Both the position numbers and the translations under genes were made by a program. The notes below the pieces were generated by a model that searched no databases, had not been told where the DNA came from, and saw nothing but the letters and a program-made list of their open reading frames with translations. Shown here piece after piece: positions 45,158 to 53,450 of a stretch of 64,000 nt of DNA (the first letter of the stretch is position 1; each line of letters opens with the position of its first letter). The DNA is from JAPOXR01 sp965214695 (GTDB lineage Bacteria > Pseudomonadota > Alphaproteobacteria > Rhodobacterales > Rhodobacteraceae): contig OZ243967.1 in the NCBI GenBank assembly GCA_965214695.1, forward strand, positions 2,046,001 to 2,110,000. The letters run 5' to 3'.

Positions 45158-46165
45158 ATGGTCCGATTTCTGCTTAGGCGACTTTCGCTGATGGTTCTCA
45201 CGGTCTTTGCGATCACCGTGATTTCCTTCTTCATCATCGTCCTTCCTCCGGGCGATTTCGTGGACCGGCTGGTTCTCGAGGCCAACCAGTACGGCGAGAA
45301 TTTCGAGCCGCACGAGATCGAGGATCTGCGCCGCATCTACGGTTTGGATCGCAGCGCTGTCGAACAGTATTTCATCTGGATGGAGAACATGCTGTTTCGC
45401 GGCGATTTCGGCTACTCGTTTGGCTGGGATCTGCCGGTCTCACAGCTCATCGGCCAGCGCCTGGGGCTGACAACCATGCTCTCGATCGTGACCCTGCTGT
45501 TCATCTGGGTGGTGGCCATTCCGATCGGGATCTATTCGGCGATCCGCAAATATTCGCTGGGCGATTACGTGTTCACCTTCCTTGGTTTCATCGGCCTTGC
45601 AGTCCCGAATTTCCTGCTGGCGCTGGTGCTGCTCTACGTGTCCTTCCGATATCTGGGGCAGAGTGTCGGCGGGCTGTTTTCGCCGGAATATGTCAATGCG
45701 CCCTGGTCGGTGGACCGGGTTCTGGACCTCTTGTCGCATTTGTGGATACCGACAATCGTTCTTGGCACCGCCGGAACCGCGGAGATCATCAGGAAGATCC
45801 GCGCCAACCTCCTGGACGAATTGCATCGCCCCTATGTCATGACCGCGCGGGTCAAGGGGCTGGCCGAGACCCGGCTGCTGATGAAATACCCGGTTCGCCA
45901 TTCACTCAATCCCTTCGTGTCCGACCTGAACGACTTGTTCGTCAAGATCATATCCGGCGAGACGATCGTGGCCGTCGTGCTCGGCCTGCAAACCACCGGG
46001 CCCCTCCTCCTCCAGGCGCTGAAGGAGGAGGATCTGTACCTGGCCTCCACCCTCATCATGTTCCTGAGCTTTCTTGCCGTGCTGGGAACGCTGTTCTCCG
46101 ATCTTCTACTGATGGCCCTGGACCCGCGAATTCGTCGCCAGGCCAGGGAAGGGGAGATGTTGTGA
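45158..46165 (+). CDS. ABC transporter permease, DppB-like
   Basis: 335 residues. MVRFLLRRLSLMVLTVFAITVISFFIIVLPP is the first membrane segment, and five more follow (about 100-123, 135-157, 190-210, 255-275, 300-325). The cytoplasmic coupling loop is EIIRKIRANLLDELHRPYVM then TARVKGLAE, the EAA-type motif that contacts the ATPase. It pairs with the next permease to form the channel of the uptake system. The periplasmic loop between segments 1 and 2 is long, as in this family. Confidence 0.93.
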   Translation: MVRFLLRRLSLMVLTVFAITVISFFIIVLPPGDFVDRLVLEANQYGENFEPHEIEDLRRIYGLDRSAVEQYFIWMENMLFRGDFGYSFGWDLPVSQLIGQRLGLTTMLSIVTLLFIWVVAIPIGIYSAIRKYSLGDYVFTFLGFIGLAVPNFLLALVLLYVSFRYLGQSVGGLFSPEYVNAPWSVDRVLDLLSHLWIPTIVLGTAGTAEIIRKIRANLLDELHRPYVMTARVKGLAETRLLMKYPVRHSLNPFVSDLNDLFVKIISGETIVAVVLGLQTTGPLLLQALKEEDLYLASTLIMFLSFLAVLGTLFSDLLLMALDPRIRRQAREGEML

Positions 46166-46229
46166 TCTGCGATCCGTCTTTCCGCAGGATCACCTGGCGA
46201 CCGGAACGGGCAGGAACGGGCAGGACCCA

Positions 46230-47330
46230 GTGACTGTCCGGGCCGAAAATGTCAGCCACGGCGTGCTCATCTGGCGTCGCTTCAAGCGTCACCGGCTGGG
46301 CGTGATCGGCGGGGCTGTCGCCGCGGTGATCTATCTTGTCGCCGCATTTACCGAGATCCTGGCTCCGCATGCCCAGGGGACCTACAAGGCGCGTGATGTC
46401 TATGCCCCACCGCAGATGGTCAGGCTGCTGCGGACCGACGAGGATGGCAGGCGGCAGTTTCAGCTCCATGTGCTCGGCTACCGGTCCAGCATTGATTACA
46501 ATTCAGGCCGGCGAAACTTCGAGATCGATCCCGGCAAGGTCATCCCGCTCGGATTCTGGGTGAAGGGAGACCCGTATGAGTTCTGGGGGCTGATCACGGG
46601 CGATCGCCACCTGTTCGGGCCGGTCAATCCACGCCACCGGGTCTATTTCTTCGGCGCCGACCGCCTCGGGCGCGACGTGCTGAGCCGGACCATCCATGCC
46701 ACGCGGGTGTCGATGACGATCGGGCTGGTCGGCGTGGCGCTGAGCCTGTTGCTCGGAATCACCATCGGGGGCCTGTCGGGGTATTTCGGCGGATTTATCG
46801 ATCTGGGCATACAGCGCCTGATCGAGATCCTGCAGTCAATCCCGTCCATTCCGCTGTGGATCGGGCTGGCGGCGGCAATCCCGCCCACGGCACCGCCACT
46901 TCGCACCTATTTCCTCATCACCGTCATCCTGTCGATACTTGGCTGGACCGGGCTGGCGCGGGTGGTACGCGGCCGCTTCCTGGCGCTGAGGGACGAGGAT
47001 TACGTCAAGTCGGCGCGCCTTGACGGCAACCGGCCGATGCGGGTCATCGCCAGGCACATGGTGCCAAACTTCCTGTCCCACATCATCGCCGTGGTGACGC
47101 TGGCAATCCCGGGCATGATCATTGCCGAGACCTCGCTCAGCTTCCTCGGGATCGGGTTGCGGCAGCCGGTGGTCAGCTGGGGGGTACTGTTGCAGGAAGC
47201 CCAGAATTTGAAATCGATCTCGACGGCACCATGGCTGTTCATCCCGGGGGTTGCGGTGGTGATTGCCGTGCTGTCCCTGAATTTCCTTGGTGACGGTTTG
47301 CGCGATGCCGGTGACCCCTATGAACACTGA
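46230..47330 (+). CDS. ABC transporter permease, DppC-like
   Basis: 366 residues from a GTG with CAGGA five bases upstream. An N-terminal membrane segment follows a short cytoplasmic leader (RFKRHRLGVIGGAVAAVIYL), then a long soluble loop of about 110 residues (HLFGPVNPRHRVYFFGADRL at its end), as in DppC/OppC proteins. Four or five further membrane segments follow, with the coupling loop DEDYVKSARLDGNRPMRVIA. The unusually long loop (about 40-150) matches the long binding protein. The stop overlaps the start of the ATPase gene. Confidence 0.92.
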   Translation: MTVRAENVSHGVLIWRRFKRHRLGVIGGAVAAVIYLVAAFTEILAPHAQGTYKARDVYAPPQMVRLLRTDEDGRRQFQLHVLGYRSSIDYNSGRRNFEIDPGKVIPLGFWVKGDPYEFWGLITGDRHLFGPVNPRHRVYFFGADRLGRDVLSRTIHATRVSMTIGLVGVALSLLLGITIGGLSGYFGGFIDLGIQRLIEILQSIPSIPLWIGLAAAIPPTAPPLRTYFLITVILSILGWTGLARVVRGRFLALRDEDYVKSARLDGNRPMRVIARHMVPNFLSHIIAVVTLAIPGMIIAETSLSFLGIGLRQPVVSWGVLLQEAQNLKSISTAPWLFIPGVAVVIAVLSLNFLGDGLRDAGDPYEH

Positions 47331-49413
47331 CATGCTGATGTCGGTTCAAGGCCTGTCGGTGTCCTTCAGGGGCGACGATTCCCGGCTCCAGGCACTCAAG
47401 GATGTCAGCTTCGATGTTCCGAATGGCAGGACCGTTTGCCTGGTCGGCGAATCAGGTTGTGGCAAATCGGTGACGGCACGGAGCATCCTGAGGATCCTCG
47501 GCCCCGGCGCCCGGATCGATTCCGGCTCCATCCATTTCCAGGACCGGGGCGGCACCGGCGTCGACCTGGCCTCGAAGCCGGCAAACTCCCCTGCATTGCG
47601 CCGATTGCGGGGCAATGACATCACCATGATCTTCCAGGAGCCGATGACGGCAATCTCCGGTTTCTACACCATCGGCAACCAGATCATCGAAGCCGTTCGC
47701 CAGCATGAAGACCTGTCGAGGAGGCAGGCCCGGCAACGGGCAATCGACGTCCTGGAAGCGGTCGGCATGCCAGATCCGGACTCGCGGCTGGAGTCCTATT
47801 CCTTCGAACTTTCAGGCGGGCAGCGCCAGCGGGCGGTCATCGCCATGGCACTGGTGACCAATCCGCGCCTTCTTGTCGCCGACGAGCCGACCACGGCCCT
47901 GGACGTGACCACGCAGGCAGTGATCCTCGACCTGATGCGTGATCTGCAGGCCAGCTTCGGCATGTCGATCCTGTTCATTACCCATGATTTGGGGGTGGTC
48001 GCCGAAATGGCCGACGAGGTGGTCGTCATGTATCTTGGCGAAGTGGTGGAGACTGGGCCGGTCGAACAGATTTTTTCGGCGCCTCGCCATCCCTATACGC
48101 GGGCATTGCTGGCGGCCGCTCCCCGCTATGGCGGCGACCGCAATTCGCGCCTGCCCGTCATCCCCGGCATCGTGCCGTCACTTGCCGACCGACCTGCAGC
48201 TTGCGCCTTCCTGTCGCGTTGCCGCCACATGAAGCCGGGCCTGTGCGATCTGAAGCGCCCCGGCATGGTCGAGGGCACGACCAGGGTGCGCTGTTTCCTG
48301 GACGAGGCCGGCGTGCCGGTCGAACACGGACGGCCCAGGCCGGAGACGGGCGCGCCGGTGGATTTGCCGGGCCGGGAAGGCGGCGAGCCGGTGTTGACGG
48401 TCGAGGACGTATCCCGGCAATTCTCGAGGCGAAGCGGATTGCTCGGAAGGCGTGAGCAGGTCACCCGTGCCGTCACCGGGGTCAGCCTGGAATTGCGCCA
48501 GGGGGAAACCCTGGGGCTGGTCGGCGAATCCGGCTGCGGCAAATCCACCCTCAGCCAGACCATTGCTGCCCTTTTGGACCCGAGCGGCGGGCGCGTGCGG
48601 CTGCTGCGGGGTGGTCGGTTGCAGGAAATCTCGCATTTGCCAGAACAGGAGCGGCGGAAAGTGTGGCAGCATGTCCGGCTCGTCTTCCAGGACCCGTTTG
48701 CGTCACTCAACCCGCGCATGACGGTGTTCGAGATTGTATCGGAGCCGCTGCGGGTCGGGCCGGGGAGACTCCGCGATCGCGGCAAGCTTGCCACCCGCGT
48801 CTACGACCTTCTCGAGCGGGTCGGCCTGGATCCGTCGCAGTCGGATCGTTACCCGCATGCCTTTTCCGGCGGCCAGCGGCAACGGATCGGCATTGCCAGG
48901 GCCCTGGCGCCGAATCCGGGGATCGTGGTGGCCGACGAGCCGGTGTCCTCCCTCGATGTTTCGGTCCAGGCACAGATCCTGAACCTGTTCCAGGATTTGC
49001 AGCAGGAATTCGGCCTGACCTATTTGTTCGTATCGCATGATCTCAACGTGGTCTCGAACATCTCCGACCGGGTTGCGGTGATGTATGCCGGGCGCATCGT
49101 CGAAGTGGCAAGGACGGCACAGATATACCATGCGCCGCGCCACCCCTACACCTCGGCATTGCTGGGAGCGGTGCTGATCCCGGAATTCACCCCGGAGAAA
49201 CGCACGCGGGACCCGCTGCACGGACAACCGCCCAACCCGGCAAAACTGCCGGCGGGGTGCGCATTCGCGCCGAGATGCAGCTTTGCATCCGGCCTTTGCC
49301 ACCAGTCGGTTCCGCCGCTGGAGCCGGATGGCGATGGCCGCCTGACCGCCTGTCACCGGAAGAACGAGATTTCGTTGTCCGGCCTGCAGGCGCAACCCCG
49401 ACCACGGCAATGA
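47320..49413 (+). CDS. Fused ABC transporter ATPase (two nucleotide-binding domains)
   Basis: 697 residues from ATG 47320, eleven bases inside the permease gene. It carries two complete nucleotide-binding domains in one chain, equal to DppD and DppF. Each has Walker A GESGCGKS, signature (SFELSGGQRQR; HAFSGGQRQR) and Walker B (LLVADEPTTALD; IVVADEPVSSLD). After each comes the oligopeptide-type Cys-rich tail (CAFLSRCRHMKPGLCDLKRP; CAFAPRCSFASGLCHQSVPP), which in this family can bind an iron-sulfur cluster. It powers the transporter. Confidence 0.94.
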   Translation: MNTDMLMSVQGLSVSFRGDDSRLQALKDVSFDVPNGRTVCLVGESGCGKSVTARSILRILGPGARIDSGSIHFQDRGGTGVDLASKPANSPALRRLRGNDITMIFQEPMTAISGFYTIGNQIIEAVRQHEDLSRRQARQRAIDVLEAVGMPDPDSRLESYSFELSGGQRQRAVIAMALVTNPRLLVADEPTTALDVTTQAVILDLMRDLQASFGMSILFITHDLGVVAEMADEVVVMYLGEVVETGPVEQIFSAPRHPYTRALLAAAPRYGGDRNSRLPVIPGIVPSLADRPAACAFLSRCRHMKPGLCDLKRPGMVEGTTRVRCFLDEAGVPVEHGRPRPETGAPVDLPGREGGEPVLTVEDVSRQFSRRSGLLGRREQVTRAVTGVSLELRQGETLGLVGESGCGKSTLSQTIAALLDPSGGRVRLLRGGRLQEISHLPEQERRKVWQHVRLVFQDPFASLNPRMTVFEIVSEPLRVGPGRLRDRGKLATRVYDLLERVGLDPSQSDRYPHAFSGGQRQRIGIARALAPNPGIVVADEPVSSLDVSVQAQILNLFQDLQQEFGLTYLFVSHDLNVVSNISDRVAVMYAGRIVEVARTAQIYHAPRHPYTSALLGAVLIPEFTPEKRTRDPLHGQPPNPAKLPAGCAFAPRCSFASGLCHQSVPPLEPDGDGRLTACHRKNEISLSGLQAQPRPRQ

Positions 49414-49423
49414 AGGCATGCCC

Positions 49424-50803
49424 ATGAGAGAGGTTTTCGAAGGACGGTTGACCCTTGAGCACATGTCCACCCATCTTGCGCATCGATTCCTCGTGCCCCG
49501 GGGCGTGCAGACCCTGGGGCTGGATTTTTCCTTTTCGCCGGGCCATCCCGGAGTTGGGAACATTCCCCACCAACTCAGCATCTCCGTTTATGGACCCGGT
49601 GGCACCCGCGGCACCCGTCACAACAACGCCGATCAATCCCCGGTCATTTCCACGAGCTGGGCATCGCCGGGCTATTTGGCCGGGCCGATCGAGGCCGGAG
49701 AATGGTCGGTGGAAATCGATGTCCACCGAATCCTGCCGCCCGGCGGCATCTCCTACCGGATCGAGATCGTCCGGCATGCCGAGGAGCTGGAAGGGCCGAC
49801 CGGCGACATGGCGCCAGCCATGACCGGGGGTGGCAGGCGGCGAGGTCCGGGCTGGTACTCCGGGGATCTTCACGGCCATACATTTCATTCCGACGGCAAG
49901 CTCAGCCCCGCCGAATACGTCGATTACGCGAAAGACCGGGGGTATGATTTCGTGGCCCTGACCGACCACAATACCGTCTCGGCCCTGTCGCAATTCAGGC
50001 AACTCGCCGGCGAGACAATTGCCACGATACCGGGGATGGAACTCACCACCTTCAACGGCCATGCGCTGGCGCTGGGAAGGGAAGACATCGTCGAGTGGCG
50101 GGTCAGGGAAGGCTCGACCATGAGTGGACTTGCCCGGTCACTGCAGGCGGCGGGCTCCCTCTATGTCATTGCCCATCCCAGAAAAGAGGGCCACCCGTTC
50201 TGCACCGGTTGCCGATGGGCATATTCCGACATGCTTCCGGGTCCGGCGCGGCATGTCGAGGTGTGGAACGGACCCTGGTCCGGCCGGTCCCATAACGACG
50301 AAGCGATACAAATGTTCTACGCATGGCTGAATTCGGGATATCGCATGGTGGCAACCTCCGGCACCGATACCCACCGGCGTCTCGCCGACAATTCGAGATA
50401 TGCCGTCAATCGCATCCATGCAGGGGACAATACCCCGGAGGAGCTGCTAACCGCCCTGGCCCGCGGTCATTCCTACATCACCTGCGGGCCGGAGCTGATC
50501 CTTGCCGCCGAGTCAGCCGATGGAAACAGGGCAGAAATGGGTGATCTTGTCCCGGCCGGCAAGTTGCGCATTGTCGCCGGCTGCAAGGCTGGTGGCGTTG
50601 ACCTGACCGGGCTCGATGCCCGCCTCATCCGGCAGGGGACGGTCGCCGAAAGCTGGCCTTGCGTTCGCGGGCACGACACCGTCCTGGAGACACAGGCGGA
50701 AGCGGGGTGCTGGATCGCCCTGGAATTGCGGGACCGAAGCGGCGGCCTTTACGCGCTTTCCAACCCGATCCATGTCGGCAGGGAGGGCGAGCCGTGGCGC
50801 TGA
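49424..50803 (+). CDS. PHP-domain metallohydrolase (CehA/McbA family)
   Basis: 459 residues from ATG 49424, chosen over 49418 because GAAGG is then seven bases away. The N-terminal domain (about 1-140) is beta-rich. The PHP domain begins WYSGDLHGHTFHSDGKLSPA, with the HxH metal motif, followed by YDFVALTDHNTVSALSQ and further His residues (VIAHPRKEGH; ATSGTDTHR). CehA/McbA proteins hydrolyse phosphoesters or carbamates with metal. The gene follows the transporter closely, so it probably acts on the imported compound, perhaps removing a phosphate or an ester. No signal peptide is seen. Confidence 0.82.
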   Translation: MREVFEGRLTLEHMSTHLAHRFLVPRGVQTLGLDFSFSPGHPGVGNIPHQLSISVYGPGGTRGTRHNNADQSPVISTSWASPGYLAGPIEAGEWSVEIDVHRILPPGGISYRIEIVRHAEELEGPTGDMAPAMTGGGRRRGPGWYSGDLHGHTFHSDGKLSPAEYVDYAKDRGYDFVALTDHNTVSALSQFRQLAGETIATIPGMELTTFNGHALALGREDIVEWRVREGSTMSGLARSLQAAGSLYVIAHPRKEGHPFCTGCRWAYSDMLPGPARHVEVWNGPWSGRSHNDEAIQMFYAWLNSGYRMVATSGTDTHRRLADNSRYAVNRIHAGDNTPEELLTALARGHSYITCGPELILAAESADGNRAEMGDLVPAGKLRIVAGCKAGGVDLTGLDARLIRQGTVAESWPCVRGHDTVLETQAEAGCWIALELRDRSGGLYALSNPIHVGREGEPWR

Positions 50804-51194
50804 AACACCCGGTGACCCGCGTCGCCTGACCGACATCCGAATGACAGGACTGGCATGATCGCGACGCCGGTTGATCACGGCCATGCTGGCGGTCATGCAT
50901 TGCAGGCTGGCCGGAGCCGGGACGCGGCCAGTCCGCATCGATGGATGTCGGTGAATTCCCAACCCCATGCCGAGCCTGAACAGGCTGAACCGGATGGTCG
51001 TCACCCCGAAAGCAGGCAAAATTCGGCTTGCGCCCGAATACAACTTCCATCCTGCATTGAGAGCAATACGGGTCGAGGTCATGATGGTCCGTTCGTGTTC
51101 GTTGGCGGGTGCTGCCTTGTGTCTGCGGTGGCAACCTCTTACGCATGATCTCCTGGGAGAGGCGGCAGAGACAGCAACTCCAGGGAGTTCCATC
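50804..51194. other. Intergenic stretch, no supported gene
   Basis: About 390 bases between the metallohydrolase and the inosose dehydratase-like gene. No gene recognised; an internal promoter is possible. Confidence 0.45.
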
Positions 51195-52118
51195 ATGAAC
51201 CAGGTGAAGCTTGGCATCAGTCCCCTGAGCTGGACCAATGAGGGCATCCGGGAGCTTGGTGACCACATCAGCTACGAAACCTGCATCGCCGATGCCGCAC
51301 GGGCCGGATATACCGGCATCGAACTGGGTCGCAAGTTCCCGGAACAGCCGGAGGCCGTCAGGGAAACCCTGGGGGAATACGGACTGGTGCCGGTCACGTC
51401 CTGGTATTCCGGATTCCTGGCCGAGCGATCGGTCGAGGATGAGTGGCTGGCAGCGTTGCCGAGGATCGACCACCTCGCGGCACTCGGATGCCGGGTGATG
51501 GTCTACGGGGAGTGTGCCGCCGGACCGGAAGGAGGCCCGGCGGCGGTACTTGCCCGGAGCCCGCCCCTGGACCGGCTTGAATTGAAGCCCTATGCCCGTC
51601 GCCTGACGGCGTTTGCCCGACGCACCGCCGATGCCGGCCTGACCCTGGTCTATCATCCCCATGTCATGATGCCGGTGGAGACCGTGGACGAGATCGATCT
51701 CTTCATGTCGGCGGCAGGGGAGCCGCTCCGGCTGCTGCTCGATACCGGGCATGTAGCCATGGCCGGGGGAGATTACAGGGTGGTCATGGACAGATGGTGG
51801 AGCCGGATTGCCCACATCCACCTCAAGGATATCCGCAAACCGGTCCTTGACGCCCTTGACCCGCACCGGCAGACATTCGACATGGCAGTGCATGAAGGTG
51901 TCTTCACCGTCCCAGGAGATGGCGATCTGGACTACGCCCCGCTGATCAGGAAAATCACCGATGACGGCTATGAAGGCTGGCTTGTCGTCGAGGCCGAACA
52001 GGATCCTCTGAAAGCGCCTCCCTTCGCCATGGCCAGCACCGGATTCCGGCATGTATCCGGCCTGCTCGAGGATCATGGCCTGGCCTGCGACCGGAACCCG
52101 CGTCATGGCCTCGGTTGA
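51195..52118 (+). CDS. Inosose dehydratase-like TIM-barrel protein (IolE family)
   Basis: 307 residues from ATG 51195, preceded by AGGGAG. This is a sugar isomerase/xylose isomerase-type TIM barrel: VKLGISPLSWTNEGIRELGD at the start, AGYTGIELGRKFPEQPEAVR, then the metal ligands in LVYHPHVMMPVETVDEID, LLLDTGHVAMAGGDY, IAHIHLKDIRKPVLD and GWLVVEAEQDP. IolE dehydrates scyllo-inosose in inositol breakdown. The order of ligands is typical, so activity on an inosose or a related keto-sugar is likely. Its end overlaps the next gene by 14 bases, indicating an operon. Confidence 0.85.
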   Translation: MNQVKLGISPLSWTNEGIRELGDHISYETCIADAARAGYTGIELGRKFPEQPEAVRETLGEYGLVPVTSWYSGFLAERSVEDEWLAALPRIDHLAALGCRVMVYGECAAGPEGGPAAVLARSPPLDRLELKPYARRLTAFARRTADAGLTLVYHPHVMMPVETVDEIDLFMSAAGEPLRLLLDTGHVAMAGGDYRVVMDRWWSRIAHIHLKDIRKPVLDALDPHRQTFDMAVHEGVFTVPGDGDLDYAPLIRKITDDGYEGWLVVEAEQDPLKAPPFAMASTGFRHVSGLLEDHGLACDRNPRHGLG

Positions 52119-53127
52119 AAATCGGCGGCTCCGTGTCTGCCTTGCCGGATGCGGCAATATGGGCCGGTTGCACGGACAGGCGGTGCTCCGGCATCCCTTC
52201 CTGGCGGAATTGATCCTGTGCGACATTGATCCCGGGCGCGCCAGCGGGCTGGCAGACGAATTCGGGGTCGGTTGGCTGCCGCTGGACGACGCCCTGGATT
52301 CGCAGGATTTCGACGCGTTTCTTGTTGTCACGCCTCCTTCCGTGCATGTCGAACAGTTGTTGCGGGTTATCCGTAGCGGAGCCTATGTGTTCTGCGAGAA
52401 ACCGCTCGGCGACGACATGGCATCCATCGACGCCGCCATGCCGGAACTGCAGCCCCATGCAGGCAGGATACAGCTGGGATTCAACCGCCGGTTCGACCCG
52501 CATATGGCCGAGCTGAAACGTCGTATCAGGGCTGGCGACATCGGCAGGATCGAACAGCTCCGGATCGTCAGCCGCGATTTCACCGCCCCTGACGTGGACG
52601 GGCTGGCCAACTCGGCAGGATTGATCTTCGAGACCGCGATCCACGATTTCGACCTGGCGCGCTGGCTGCTTGACGATGAGCTGTCCGAGGTCATGTGCCT
52701 GGGTAGTGCCCTGATCGATCCGCGCTATGCGGATGTCGGCCATATCGACACTGCTACCACGGTCATGCGGGCAGATAGCGGGCAGCAGGTGGTCATCCAG
52801 AACAGCTGGCGCACGAGCTATGGCTACGACCAGCGGGTCGAGGCCTTCGGCGCCGGCGGCCGCCTGACCGTGGCCAATCCGGCCGGGCCTCTGGTGCTGC
52901 ACGAGAATGACCGCGGTCTGCACCGCGGCCTCATCGCCCCCGACTGGTTTGCCCGGTATCCCGACGCCTATAACATCCAGGATACCGCGTTTCTCGATGC
53001 CGCCATGAGCGGCGATATGGTCACCCCGAACCTCATGGACGGCTACATGGCCTCCCACATCGCCCAGCGGGCCAGCGAGTCGCAGCAATCAGGCCTGCCC
53101 GTCTCCTGCGGCGTCGGCACCGCATGA
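52105..53127 (+). CDS. Gfo/Idh/MocA-family dehydrogenase (inositol 2-dehydrogenase-like)
   Basis: 340 residues from ATG 52105. The Rossmann start is RLRVCLAGCGNMGRLHGQAV (GxGxxG form). It is followed by FLVVTPPSVHVEQLLRVIRS and AYVFCEKPLGDDMASIDAAM, where the EKP motif has the catalytic Lys. FETAIHDFDLARWLL contains the Asp and His of the active site, as in inositol dehydrogenases. It oxidises a sugar or cyclitol hydroxyl with NAD(P). Together with the IolE-like protein it points to inositol or a cyclitol as the imported substrate. No iolB/C/D-type genes are seen here. Confidence 0.87.
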   Translation: MASVENRRLRVCLAGCGNMGRLHGQAVLRHPFLAELILCDIDPGRASGLADEFGVGWLPLDDALDSQDFDAFLVVTPPSVHVEQLLRVIRSGAYVFCEKPLGDDMASIDAAMPELQPHAGRIQLGFNRRFDPHMAELKRRIRAGDIGRIEQLRIVSRDFTAPDVDGLANSAGLIFETAIHDFDLARWLLDDELSEVMCLGSALIDPRYADVGHIDTATTVMRADSGQQVVIQNSWRTSYGYDQRVEAFGAGGRLTVANPAGPLVLHENDRGLHRGLIAPDWFARYPDAYNIQDTAFLDAAMSGDMVTPNLMDGYMASHIAQRASESQQSGLPVSCGVGTA

Positions 53128-53450
53128 TCACGAACTGAATTTCTCGCCGGAAGGGCACGCGGTGGTCACCCGTTCACCGGCCAGGCCGTGTCAGTCGCGC
53201 TCGCGCACCGAGGACGGCATGGTCCAGGGATGCAGCCCGAATTCCCTGGCCATTCTTCCTTGTCTTCCCTGGTCAGGTCATTCGTGACCGCCCGGCCGGC
53301 CTCGGTGGACATCGATGCCAACATGTGCGGTATTGTCGCCATGAACGACCTGGCTGAACTGGAATCGCATCCGGACATTTCCATGCCCGGAGTACTTTCC
53401 GCCGATCCCCGGTGCGGACAAGGGCCAGGGACGGTGCCCGGGAAGGTCGC
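53128..53450. other. Intergenic stretch before the SulP transporter
   Basis: About 320 bases. A short plus-strand frame (53188-53454) has no family resemblance and is probably accidental. It should contain the promoter of the transporter. Confidence 0.4.
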
